Assembly: GCF_014236795.1 (NCBI RefSeq)
Contig: NZ_CP049017.1
Coordinates: 2,830,001-2,894,000 of the forward strand
DNA length: 64,000 nucleotides
Origin: Xanthomonas theicola
GTDB taxonomy: Bacteria; Pseudomonadota; Gammaproteobacteria; Xanthomonadales; Xanthomonadaceae
Direction: 5' to 3'
A program made the translations under genes and the position numbers. This document shows positions 54,029-63,100 of the stretch, piece by piece; within the stretch, counting starts at the first letter, position 1; every line of letters begins with the position of its first letter. A model generated the notes under the pieces. That model was not told the DNA's origin, did not search any database, and worked only from the letters and a program-made list of their open reading frames with translations.

Positions 54029-55861
54029 TCATGTCCGCACCCCGACGAAGCCGCCGGTCTGCCGCGCCCACAGCCGCGCGTACAGGCCGCCGCGCGCGAC
54101 CAGTTCGGCGTGGGTGCCGGTTTCGACGATGGCACCCTGGTCCATCACCACCAGCCTGTCCATGCGCGCGATGGTCGAGAGCCGGTGCGCGATCGCGATC
54201 ACCGTCTTGCCCGCCATCAGTTCGTCCAGGCTGTCCTGGATCGCCGCCTCCACTTCCGAATCCAGCGCCGAGGTGGCTTCGTCCAGCACCAGGATCGGCG
54301 CGTCCTTCAGCAGCACCCGGGCGATGGCGATGCGCTGGGGCTGGCCGCAGGACAGCTTGACCCCGCGCTCGCCCACATGCGCCGCGTAGCCGCTGCGGCC
54401 TTCGCCGTCGCGCAGCGCGTCGATGAAGCCGTCGGCGCGCGCCTTGCGCACCGCCGCCTGCAGCTGCGCCTGCGTGGCGTCGGGACGGCCGTACAGCAGG
54501 TTGTCGCGGATCGAGCGATGCAGCAGCGAAGTGTCCTGGGTGACCAGGCCGATCTGCCCGCGCAGGCTTTCCTGGGTCACCGCGGCGATGTCCTGGCCAT
54601 CGATCAGGATGCGCCCGCGCTCCAGGTCGTACAGCCGCAGCAGCACGTTGACCAGGGTCGACTTGCCGGCGCCCGACGGCCCGACCAGGCCGATCTTTTC
54701 GCCCGGCCGTACTTGCAGGTCGAGCCCGGCGATGACCCCGCCGCGCTTGCCGTAGTGGAAGTGGATGTGCTCGAAGCGCACTTCGCCGCGCGTCACCTGC
54801 AACACCTGCGCATCGGCGCGGTCCTGCACCTGGATCGGCTGGGCCACGCTCTCCATGCCGTCCTGCACCGTGCCGATGTCCTCGAAGATGCCGTTGACCA
54901 CCCACATGATCCAGCCGGACATGTTGTGGATGCGGATCACCAGCCCGGTGGCCAGGGTGATCGCGCCGACGCTGATCCGGCCCTGGCTCCACAGCCACAT
55001 CGCCAATGCGCAGGTGCCGACGATCAGGAAGCCGTTCAACGCCGCGATCGAGAAATCCATGGCGGTGGTCATGCGGGTCTGCCCGCGGTGCTTGACCGCC
55101 AGTTCCTGGATCGACTCGCGCACGTAGGCTTCCTCGCGCCTGGCATGCGCGAACAGCTTCAGCGTGGCGATGTTGGTGTAGCCGTCGACGATGCGGCCCA
55201 TCGCCTTGGAGCGCGCCTCCGAGGCGATCCACGCGCGCTGCTGCATGCGCGGCACGAAGTACGCCATCAGCGCCGTGTAGGCGACCAGCCAGACCAGCAG
55301 CGGCACCATCAGACGCGCATCGGCCTGCGCGAACAGGTACAGCGCGGTGCCGGTGTAGACCAGGATGTACCACAGCGCATCGACCATCTGCACCGCCGAT
55401 TCGCGCAGCGAGGTGCCGGTCTGCATGACCCGGTTGGCGATGCGCCCGGCGAAGTCGTTCTGGAAGAAGCCCAGGCTCTGCCGCACCACGTAGTTGTGCA
55501 TCAGCCAGCGCGTGCGGTTGCTGAGCCCGGGCATGATCGCCTGGTTGACCAGCAGGTTGTGCAGCCCGGTCAGCAACGGCCGCGCGACGAGGGTGATCGC
55601 GGCCATCCACAGCAGTTCGTCGCGGTGGCGCGCGAAGAAGTCCGGCCCCGGCGCTTCGGCGACCAGGTCGACGATGCGCCCCAGGAAATCGAACATCGCC
55701 ACTTCGACCAGCGCCAGCAGCAGCCCGGCCACCAGCGTGGCGGCGAACACCGGCCATACCGGGCGCAGGTAGAACGCGTAGAAGCGCCACACCCCGCGCG
55801 GCGGGGTGCGCGGATCGATCTCGGGAAACACGGGAATCAGCGACTCGAACCAGCGGAACAT
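54029..55861 (-). CDS. ABC exporter (membrane-ATPase fusion) with altered signature motif
   Basis: The 610-residue half-transporter has six membrane helices (about 30-320) fused to an ATPase. Walker A is GLVGPSGAGKST, Walker B is ILVLDEATSALDSE, and the H-loop is AIAHRLSTIARMD. The signature reads KLSCGQPQRIAIAR, where LSGGQRQR is usual. The Gly to Cys and Arg to Pro changes may slow ATP hydrolysis. It resembles MsbA/lipid A or multidrug exporters. The start MFRWFESLIP was chosen over in-frame upstream sequence. Confidence 0.88.
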   Translation of the reverse strand: MFRWFESLIPVFPEIDPRTPPRGVWRFYAFYLRPVWPVFAATLVAGLLLALVEVAMFDFLGRIVDLVAEAPGPDFFARHRDELLWMAAITLVARPLLTGLHNLLVNQAIMPGLSNRTRWLMHNYVVRQSLGFFQNDFAGRIANRVMQTGTSLRESAVQMVDALWYILVYTGTALYLFAQADARLMVPLLVWLVAYTALMAYFVPRMQQRAWIASEARSKAMGRIVDGYTNIATLKLFAHARREEAYVRESIQELAVKHRGQTRMTTAMDFSIAALNGFLIVGTCALAMWLWSQGRISVGAITLATGLVIRIHNMSGWIMWVVNGIFEDIGTVQDGMESVAQPIQVQDRADAQVLQVTRGEVRFEHIHFHYGKRGGVIAGLDLQVRPGEKIGLVGPSGAGKSTLVNVLLRLYDLERGRILIDGQDIAAVTQESLRGQIGLVTQDTSLLHRSIRDNLLYGRPDATQAQLQAAVRKARADGFIDALRDGEGRSGYAAHVGERGVKLSCGQPQRIAIARVLLKDAPILVLDEATSALDSEVEAAIQDSLDELMAGKTVIAIAHRLSTIARMDRLVVMDQGAIVETGTHAELVARGGLYARLWARQTGGFVGVRT

Positions 55862-55962
55862 CGCAACGCATCCATCCTGCAGGACGCGCAGCGTAGCCGA
55901 TACCGCTGTCCTGGGCATGTGCGCTCGCGCCGGCGGCGACGGCGTGCGCGTCCGCGCGGCGG

Positions 55963-56952
55963 TCAGGCCACCTGTCCGAAACCGCTGCGGTAGACCGAAG
56001 GCGCCACGCCCACGTGGCGCCGGAACGCGGCGCGGAACGCGTCGAGGCTGTCGAAGCCGCAGGCCTCGCCGACCCGGCCCAACGCCAGCCGCCCGTCCTC
56101 CAGCAAGGCCTTCGCCGCGCGCACCCGCTCCTGCTGCAGCCACTGCGCCGGGGTGGCGCCGAGCGCGGCCTTGAAGCGGCGATAGAAATTGCGTTCGCTC
56201 ATCGCCGCGGCCCACGCCAGGTCCGCGGCGCCGATGCCGGCGTGCAGGTGCTGCCGCGCCCAGTCGAACACGCCGTCGAACGGATGGGCACGCGGCGTGG
56301 CGACCGGACTGGCCACGAACTGGCGCTGCCCGCCCTCGCGGTGCGGCAGCATCACCAGCCGCTGCGCCACCCGGTTGGCCACGGCGGTGCCGAAGTCGCT
56401 GCGGATCAGGTGCAGGCCGGCGTCGATGCCGGCGGCGCTGCCGGCCGAGGTGACGATGCGGCCGTCTTCCACGTACAGCGCATCGCCGACCAGGGTGCTG
56501 GCCGGGAAGCAGTCGCGGAACTGCTGCGCGTAGCGCCAGTGGGTGGTCGCCCTGCGCCCGTCGAGCAGGCCGCAATGGCCGAGCAGGAACGCGCCCGAGC
56601 AGATCGACAGCAGCCGCGCGCCGCGGGCATGGGCGTCGCATAGCGCGGTTTTCAGTGCGGCGCCGGGCAGCACCGCCGGCCCGCTCCAGCCCGGCACCAC
56701 GATCGTGTGCGCGGTGCGCAACAGCGCCAGCCCGCCGTCGGCGGCCACCCGCAGGCCGCCGATGCCGCTGCGCACCTTGCGCGCGGTCATCGCCACGCCG
56801 AAGCGGTACCAGGGCATGTCCAGTTCCGGCCGCGGCAGGCCGAACAGCTCGGCGGCGATGCCGAACTCGAACAGGCACAGGTTCGGATAGGCCAACGCGA
56901 CCACACGGGGCGGCGTCTTCGTCATGGCAGGAAACGACCGCTGTTCGTCCAT
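55963..56952 (-). CDS. ftrA: FtrA/GlxA-type transcriptional regulator
   Basis: The 329-residue protein has an N-terminal DJ-1/PfpI-like domain (VVALAYPNLCLFEFGIAAEL, with a Cys in LLSICSGAFLLGHCG) and a C-terminal AraC-type double helix-turn-helix (MSERNFYRRFKAALGATPAQ, ACGFDSLDAFRAAFRRHVG). The start is at 56952; MTKTPPRVVAL nine residues later is possible. It diverges from a rhodanese gene across 65 bases, an arrangement seen for FtrA regulators, so the rhodanese is a likely target. Confidence 0.87.
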   Translation of the reverse strand: MDEQRSFPAMTKTPPRVVALAYPNLCLFEFGIAAELFGLPRPELDMPWYRFGVAMTARKVRSGIGGLRVAADGGLALLRTAHTIVVPGWSGPAVLPGAALKTALCDAHARGARLLSICSGAFLLGHCGLLDGRRATTHWRYAQQFRDCFPASTLVGDALYVEDGRIVTSAGSAAGIDAGLHLIRSDFGTAVANRVAQRLVMLPHREGGQRQFVASPVATPRAHPFDGVFDWARQHLHAGIGAADLAWAAAMSERNFYRRFKAALGATPAQWLQQERVRAAKALLEDGRLALGRVGEACGFDSLDAFRAAFRRHVGVAPSVYRSGFGQVA

Positions 56953-57017
56953 CCTGCCAGTGTAGCCGCGGCGGCGCCGGCGTCACACTGGCCGCTCCCA
57001 CGCCAAGGACACGCCCC

Positions 57018-57437
57018 ATGCGCAATCCCGTGCTGCAGACAGCCGCCGCCTCCAGCGCCGACGCGCTGCGCCATTTCGCCGCCAAGCGCTCGCTGGAAAC
57101 CGATTGCTGGGACGTGCACGCGGCGGTGTCCGGCGGCGGCGAGGCCGGCTTCGTCCTGCTCGATGTCCGTTCCCCGGCGCTGTACGCGCAAGGCCACCTG
57201 CCCGGCGCGATCAACCTGCCGCACGCCAAGATCGTGCCCGGCAAGCTGTCCGCCTATCCGGCCGACACCCTGTTCGTGGTGTATTGCGCCGGCCCGCATT
57301 GCAACGGCGCCGACAAGGCGGCGCTGCGCCTGGCCACGCTGCAACGCCCGGTGAAACTGATGCTCGGCGGCATCACCGGCTGGCTGGACGAAGGCTTCGC
57401 GCTGGTGCGCGGCGCTGCCGGCGCGGAGCCTGCCTGA
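57018..57437 (+). CDS. Rhodanese-like sulfurtransferase
   Basis: A 139-residue single rhodanese domain. The active-site Cys lies in VVYCAGPHCNGADKAA, and the supporting LLDVRSPALYAQGHLPGAIN motif is intact, so it should be catalytically competent. It is divergent from the FtrA-type regulator. After it, 57438-57675 shows no gene. Confidence 0.88.
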   Translation: MRNPVLQTAAASSADALRHFAAKRSLETDCWDVHAAVSGGGEAGFVLLDVRSPALYAQGHLPGAINLPHAKIVPGKLSAYPADTLFVVYCAGPHCNGADKAALRLATLQRPVKLMLGGITGWLDEGFALVRGAAGAEPA

Positions 57438-57675
57438 CCCGGCGTGCGGGCGCGGATGGCACTGCCCTGCCGGCCTGCACGCGGCCCACGCCGGTTGCGC
57501 GGCGACGACGGACGCCCACCCGCCGACGCCGCAATGGGTTCACGCCGCGCGCGACGCTCCGGGTGCGCGGCAACGGCCTTCACCGCAGCGAGAAGACGGC
57601 ACGGTTGCCGCGAACGAGCGTCTCCTGCCAACGCGGCATCCGGCGCTTGCGCGTTGCCCGGCGCCCGCGCCAGCC

Positions 57676-60192
57676 TCAATCGCAGCGCAGCGCATCGGGC
57701 GCGTCCGCCGCGCCGGCCACGACCTGGATGCGGGTGAACGCCGCCGCGAACGGCGCATCGGCATCGATCGCGAACGGCATGTCGATGCCGCCGAGGTCGG
57801 CGCCGCGCTTGGCGAAGCAGGCCAGGGGCACGCTGATGGTGCGCTTGCCGGATCCCGCCGCGGGCAGCGCTGCGGCGATGTCGATCCCGTCGCCGCAGCC
57901 GCGCACGCAGCCCAGGCGCAGCGTCACCGCTGCGGTCGGCGCCTGCTGCACCTGCACGTCGAACTGCAGCGCGGCGTGCGCCTGCGCCATCGCGGTGAGG
58001 TTCTGGCTGGCGGCGCCGCTGGCCAGCAGCCGCGCCGGCGCCAGCCAGGTCACCTGCTTGGCGTCCTGCTGCGTATTGACCTGTACCGTGCGCACGCGCA
58101 GCGCCGGATCCGCTTGCGGCCACTCCACCACCGCGTTGAGGTCGGCGCCGAGCGCGCGCTCCTGGCCGCGCGCGGCCAGCTTCAGCGTGTACGGCGCGGC
58201 GTCGCGCAGGTTGAATACTGGCAGCGTGGTGGCCGCGCCGCAGTCGGCCGGCAGTTGCACCGGCAGCGTCCCGACCCGGCCGCCTTGGGCATAGCGCAAG
58301 CCGTAGCCGAGCGCGAACAGCGGCGGCCGCGCTGGATCGGCCGGCGCCACCGGCGGCGGACAGGCCTGGCCCGGCCACGGGAAGCCCAGCCGGCCGCGGA
58401 AATCGTACGCCCCGCCGTACAGCACGTCGGCCACCCCGCCGCCCTCGCTGCCCGGCAGCCAGGCGGCGACGAAGGCCTGCGAGAGGTTGAGCAGGTCGTT
58501 GACGTACAGCGGCCGCCCGGACAGCAGCACGGTGATCACCGGCTTGCCGGTCGCCGCGACGTCCTGCAGCGTCTTCAGGTCCTCGGGATGGCGCTGGCTG
58601 TGCGCCATCGTGTTGGAGGCGACGATGTCGCCGCTGCCCTCGGCATACGGCGTTTCGCCGATCACCGCGACGATGGCGTCGTAGCTGTCCGGCGCGACCG
58701 CGGCGACCGACGCGGCATAGCGCACCTGCGCGGCGCCGCCCGCATCGCGCAAGCCGGCCAGGACGCTCTGCGCATTGGGGAAATCGGCGTTGCGGTTGTC
58801 GGTGCCCTGCCAGGTCAGCGACCAGCCGCCGACCTGGTCGGAAAGAGTGTCGGCGCTCTTGCCGACCACCAGCAGGCGCTGGCCGCGGCGCAGCGGCAGC
58901 GCGCCGCGCTCGTTCTTCAGCAGCACCAGCGATTCGCGCACCGCGCGCCGCGCCAGGTCGCGGTGCAGCAGCGCGTCCTCGCGTCCGGCGTAGCGGCTGG
59001 CGGAGGGCGCGTGCGCGAACAGGCCGGCGCGCAGCTTGACCCGCAGGATGCGCCGCACCGCATCGTCGATGCGCGTCTGCGGGATCTGTCCGGCCTGCAC
59101 CTGGGCGACGGTGTTGTCGATGAACGCCTTCCACTCGTCGGGCACCATCACCATGTCCACGCCGGCGTTGATCGCCTGCGCGCAGCTGGCGTTGCTGCAG
59201 CCCGGTACCTGGCCGATGCCGTTCCAGTCGGAGACCACGAAGCCGTCGAAGCCCATCTTGCGCTTCAGCGCCTCGCTCAGCAGCGGCGCGGCGCCGTGCA
59301 TCTTGCCGTAGTCGACGCCGGCGGCGGCATCGTGCCAGCTGCTGTAGGAGGCCATCACCGTCTGCACGCCGGCCTCGATCGCGCCGTAGTAGCCCTGCGC
59401 GTGCACGTTGAGCATCCGCGCCTTGTCGATCTGCGCCACGCCCTGGTCGCGGCCGTGCGCGGTGGCGCCATCGCCGAGGTAGTGCTTGGCGGTGGCCAGC
59501 ACGCTGGCATCGTCGCCGAGCCGGCCCTGCATGCCGCGCACGTAGGCGGCGGCATAGCTGCGCACCAGCGCCGGGTCGGACGAGAAGCTCTCGTAGGTGC
59601 GGCCCCAGCGCGGATCCTCCGCCACCGCCAGCGTGGGCGCGAACGCCCAGGCGATGCCGGTGGCGCGGCTGGCCTCGGCGGTGGCGCGCGCGACCTGTTC
59701 GACCAGCGCCGGGTCGCGCGCCGCGCCCAGGCCGATGTTGTGCGGGAACAGCGTGGCGCCGTACACGTTGCTGTGCCCGTGCACCGCGTCGGTGCCCCAC
59801 ACGATCGGGATCGGCACCTGCGCGTCGCTGCGCATCGAAGCCTGGTAGTAGGCATCGGCCAGCCGCAGCCAGTCGTCCACGCGCGCGTGCTTGTCCTTGC
59901 CCGGCCACGAACCGCCGCCGTTGAGCACCGAACCGATGTAGTACTGGCGCACCTGTTCGGGCGTGATCGACTTGATCTCCGCCTGGGTCATCTGCCCGAC
60001 CTTCTGCGCCAGGGTCATGCCGTCCAGGATCTGCGCGATCCTGGCTTCCTCGGCCGGGTCGGGCGCCACCGCGCTGCGCAGCGCCGGCCAGTCGCGCAAC
60101 GGCGCCGGCGCGGAGGGCGGCGCGGCGTCGGCCACGGCGACGAGGGCGGCGGCGGCGAGCACGGCGCGGGCCAGGGCATGCGGTGTGGACAT
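57676..60192 (-). CDS. Glycoside hydrolase family 3 beta-glucosidase (ExoP/CebA-like)
   Basis: The 838-residue exported enzyme has a signal peptide ending AVADAAPP, a GH3 N-terminal barrel with PIVWGTDAVHGHSN and LATAKHYLGDGAT, the nucleophile Asp in GFVVSDWNG, a GH3 C-terminal domain and an ExoP-type galactose-binding-like end with paired Cys (LRLGCVRGCGDG). Such enzymes cleave beta-linked glucose oligosaccharides, probably in the periplasm. It lies 62 bases downstream of the TonB receptor and is surely co-transcribed with it. The start is at ATG 60192; the upstream open frame belongs to shadow sequence. Confidence 0.92.
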   Translation of the reverse strand: MSTPHALARAVLAAAALVAVADAAPPSAPAPLRDWPALRSAVAPDPAEEARIAQILDGMTLAQKVGQMTQAEIKSITPEQVRQYYIGSVLNGGGSWPGKDKHARVDDWLRLADAYYQASMRSDAQVPIPIVWGTDAVHGHSNVYGATLFPHNIGLGAARDPALVEQVARATAEASRATGIAWAFAPTLAVAEDPRWGRTYESFSSDPALVRSYAAAYVRGMQGRLGDDASVLATAKHYLGDGATAHGRDQGVAQIDKARMLNVHAQGYYGAIEAGVQTVMASYSSWHDAAAGVDYGKMHGAAPLLSEALKRKMGFDGFVVSDWNGIGQVPGCSNASCAQAINAGVDMVMVPDEWKAFIDNTVAQVQAGQIPQTRIDDAVRRILRVKLRAGLFAHAPSASRYAGREDALLHRDLARRAVRESLVLLKNERGALPLRRGQRLLVVGKSADTLSDQVGGWSLTWQGTDNRNADFPNAQSVLAGLRDAGGAAQVRYAASVAAVAPDSYDAIVAVIGETPYAEGSGDIVASNTMAHSQRHPEDLKTLQDVAATGKPVITVLLSGRPLYVNDLLNLSQAFVAAWLPGSEGGGVADVLYGGAYDFRGRLGFPWPGQACPPPVAPADPARPPLFALGYGLRYAQGGRVGTLPVQLPADCGAATTLPVFNLRDAAPYTLKLAARGQERALGADLNAVVEWPQADPALRVRTVQVNTQQDAKQVTWLAPARLLASGAASQNLTAMAQAHAALQFDVQVQQAPTAAVTLRLGCVRGCGDGIDIAAALPAAGSGKRTISVPLACFAKRGADLGGIDMPFAIDADAPFAAAFTRIQVVAGAADAPDALRCD

Positions 60193-60254
60193 CCTGTTTC
60201 CTCCATCGAAGTGCGGGCGCGGCGCCGGTCGTGGCGGGCGGGGCGGTGCCCGCG

Positions 60255-63020
60255 TCAGAGCTTGTAGCGGAAGCCGAGCAGGTACTGGCGGCCGTACTCG
60301 GTGTATTCCTCGGGCAGGAACACCGTGGACGCGACGCCGGCGGCACTGACCTCGGTGCGGAACGCCTCGTTGGTCAGGTTGTTGACCTGGAACATCAGCG
60401 ACAGGCCCTTCAGCCGGCTGCTGTCGGGGAAGTCGTAGCTCAGCTGCAGGTCGGTGACGCGCTCGCTGAGCGTGTTGCGGTAGCTGCGCTGCCCGAACAG
60501 CGAGCCGTACTCGCCGCGGTAGGCGTCGCGGTAGCGCTGGCTGATGCGCGCGCCGATGCCGTGCTTCTCGTAGAACACGGTGGCGTTGGCGACGATCTTG
60601 GACAGGCCGGCGATGGTGTCGGTGCCGGGCGAATTGTCGCTGGGATCGGGATCGATCGACGATTCGGTGTAGGAGCCGTTGAGCTGCACGCCGAAGCCGT
60701 CCAGGCGTTCGCTGAACACGTCGCCGGTGACGGTGGCGGCGAACTCGACGCCGCGCATGTAGCCGCCGCTGCCGTTGGCCCAGGTGCTGAAGGTGCCGAT
60801 GTTCGACACCGGGGTCTGCCCGTCGGGGTTGTAGCCGGTGAAGTCCCAGCGCAGGTTCTGCCGGTAGATGTAGGTCTGCAGGTCCTTGTAGAACAGCGCC
60901 AGGCTGACGTAGCTGGCCGAGCCGAAGTACTTCTCCAGCGACAGGTCGAGCGCATCGGCGCGGTACGGCTGCAGGGTCGGGTTGCCGCCGCTGCCGCTCC
61001 ACAGCCCGGTGGTGGTGTCCACCGCGGCGCTGGCGTCGGCGCTGAGGTAGTTGATCGGTGGCCGCATCAGCTGCTTGGCCGCGCCCAGCCGCGCCATCCA
61101 GCCGTCGCCCAAGTCGAACACCAGGTTCAGGCTCGGCAGCGCGTCGTGGTAGCGCGCGCCCAGCGTCTGCGCGCCGACCACCGCGCCGCCGCCGGCGTTG
61201 AAGCCGGTGGAGGACTGCTCGGTGGCGATGTACTGCAGGCCGGCGTTGCCGCGCACGCGCACGCGCTCGCCCAGGTCCATGTCGATGTTGGCGCGCAGGT
61301 AATAGGTGTCGACGTCCTCGTCGACCACGTAGTCCTTGCGCAGGTCGTCGTTGCTCTCGGACAGGGTGACCCCGTAGTAGCGCGACAGCAGCGCGCGCGG
61401 GTCGAAACTGAGGATGTCGCCGATGCCGGCGAAGCCCAGCGAGGTCGGCGCATACAGCAGCGACGGATCGACCAGGGTCGGCGTGCGCCCCGGCAGGTCG
61501 GCGAAGTACACGTCGGCGCGCTTGTCCTTGCTGCGGCGGTTGACGTTCACGCCCAGGTCGAAGCTGCGCACCAGCGCGGTGTCCACGTCGTAGGAGAACG
61601 CGAGCCGGCCGGCCTTGATCTCGTCCTTCTGCCAGGAATTCTCCAGCCGTCCGTCGTGTCCCCACTTCTGCGGGTCCCACAGGTAGACCGCGCCGGGATC
61701 GGCCAGGTCGGCGAGCGAATAGCGCGCGAAGTCGCTGCTCAGCGGCAGGTCGAAGCCGATGCCCTGCGGATCGGCCAGCCCGGCGTAGGTCTCCAGCTGC
61801 GACTGCCGGCGCTCGGCGCGCGAGTAGTTCAGGTCCAGGCTCAGCGACCACGGCTCCCAGCGCAGCGTATTGGTCCAGCCGAGCGAGAGCAGCCTGTCCT
61901 CGCGGTCGTTGCGGTCGTTGCGCAGCACCGGCTGCACCCCGCTCAGGGTGCCCTGGGTGACGATCGGCACGCCCTGCCGGTCGCGGGTGACGATGTCGCG
62001 GTAGCTCACCTGCTCGCCGAGCGCATTGCTGAAGTCCGGCGCGTTGGACCACATCGCGCCGTGCATCGTCTCCTTCTGCTCGAACTTCGACCAGTAGCCG
62101 TCGAGCACGCTGTGGAAATGCTCGTTGGGCTTGTATTCCAGCGTGCCGATCACGCCATCGCGGGTGAGTTCGCGCGACTTGATCCATGCCTCCGATCCCT
62201 GCAGCGCGACCGCGCCCGGCGGCTTGCCGGGCTGGGTGGCGCCCCAGCTGTCCGGATTGCCCCACCACCACGCCTTGTAGTGTTTTTCCTGGAACGGCGA
62301 ATTCAGCCGCGCCACGCCCAGCGCGACGCCGATGGTGTCGCCGGCGAACTGGTCGACGTAGGACGCCGCGGCGCGGTAGCCGCGGTCGTGGCCGTCGTCG
62401 CCGAGCTTGCCGAAGGAATTCTTCTCGCCGTTGCCGCTGACCACGATGCGGCGTTCGTCCAGGTCCAGCGGGCGGATCGTCTTCAGGTCCACGGTGCCGG
62501 ACAGGCCCTGCCCGATCACCGCGGCATCGGCGGTCTTGTAGACGGTGACGGCATTGATCAGTTCGGCCGGGAACTGGTCGAACTCCACGCCGCGGCTGTC
62601 GCCGGTGCTGACCTGCTCGCGGCCGTTGAGCGTGGTGCCGACGAACTGTTCGGACATGCCGCGGATGTTGATCACCTGCGAGCGCCCGTCCACGCGCTGG
62701 GTGGCGACGCCGGGCAGCCGCGAGATCGAGTCGGCGATGCTCACGTCGGGCAGCTTGCCGATGTCCTCGGCCGAGATCGCCTCCACGATCAGCGACGATT
62801 CACTCTTGGTTTCCACCGCGGTCTCGATCGCGTGGCGGATGCCGGTGACGCGCACCGCATCCAGCGTGTTGACCGTGTCCTGCGGCGCCGGCGCGTCGGA
62901 ACCGGCGCTTTGCGCGTGCGCCTGCTGCAGCGCGGCGACGCAACAGGCGACCGCCAGCAAGCGCCGCGACGGTACGCCGCGCCGCACACGGCCCATGAAG
63001 AATTTCCGCATGCCCATCAT
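60255..63020 (-). CDS. TonB-dependent receptor for oligosaccharides
   Basis: The 921-residue outer-membrane receptor starts MMGMRKFFMGRVRRGVPSRR, with a signal peptide ending QQAHAQ. A plug domain follows (EAISAEDIGKLPDVSIADSI, SRLPGVATQRVDG, VINIRGMSEQF), then a 22-strand barrel ending YLLGFRYKL. The plug class is that of xanthomonad carbohydrate (CUT) receptors. It should import the oligosaccharides released by the divergent GH30 enzyme and passed on to the GH3 enzyme. A GGGAGAGGG ribosome site precedes the ATG pair. A palindromic operator lies 24 bases upstream of the start. Confidence 0.93.
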   Translation of the reverse strand: MMGMRKFFMGRVRRGVPSRRLLAVACCVAALQQAHAQSAGSDAPAPQDTVNTLDAVRVTGIRHAIETAVETKSESSLIVEAISAEDIGKLPDVSIADSISRLPGVATQRVDGRSQVINIRGMSEQFVGTTLNGREQVSTGDSRGVEFDQFPAELINAVTVYKTADAAVIGQGLSGTVDLKTIRPLDLDERRIVVSGNGEKNSFGKLGDDGHDRGYRAAASYVDQFAGDTIGVALGVARLNSPFQEKHYKAWWWGNPDSWGATQPGKPPGAVALQGSEAWIKSRELTRDGVIGTLEYKPNEHFHSVLDGYWSKFEQKETMHGAMWSNAPDFSNALGEQVSYRDIVTRDRQGVPIVTQGTLSGVQPVLRNDRNDREDRLLSLGWTNTLRWEPWSLSLDLNYSRAERRQSQLETYAGLADPQGIGFDLPLSSDFARYSLADLADPGAVYLWDPQKWGHDGRLENSWQKDEIKAGRLAFSYDVDTALVRSFDLGVNVNRRSKDKRADVYFADLPGRTPTLVDPSLLYAPTSLGFAGIGDILSFDPRALLSRYYGVTLSESNDDLRKDYVVDEDVDTYYLRANIDMDLGERVRVRGNAGLQYIATEQSSTGFNAGGGAVVGAQTLGARYHDALPSLNLVFDLGDGWMARLGAAKQLMRPPINYLSADASAAVDTTTGLWSGSGGNPTLQPYRADALDLSLEKYFGSASYVSLALFYKDLQTYIYRQNLRWDFTGYNPDGQTPVSNIGTFSTWANGSGGYMRGVEFAATVTGDVFSERLDGFGVQLNGSYTESSIDPDPSDNSPGTDTIAGLSKIVANATVFYEKHGIGARISQRYRDAYRGEYGSLFGQRSYRNTLSERVTDLQLSYDFPDSSRLKGLSLMFQVNNLTNEAFRTEVSAAGVASTVFLPEEYTEYGRQYLLGFRYKL

Positions 63021-63043
63021 GTGATGCCCTCTCCCGGCATTTT

Positions 63044-63057
63044 TGACAGCGCTGTCA
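63044..63057. promoter_or_regulatory. Palindromic operator, LacI-family type
   Basis: TGACAGCGCTGTCA is a perfect 14-bp palindrome with the central AGCGCT typical of LacI-family operators. It sits in the 80-base gap shared by the TonB receptor (minus) and GH30 (plus). One bound repressor could silence both until its sugar effector appears. No lacI-type gene lies in the window. Confidence 0.7.
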
Positions 63058-63100
63058 TACTCGTCGTATCCAGTGCGGTCAATGCCCGCAGGAGCGAGAC

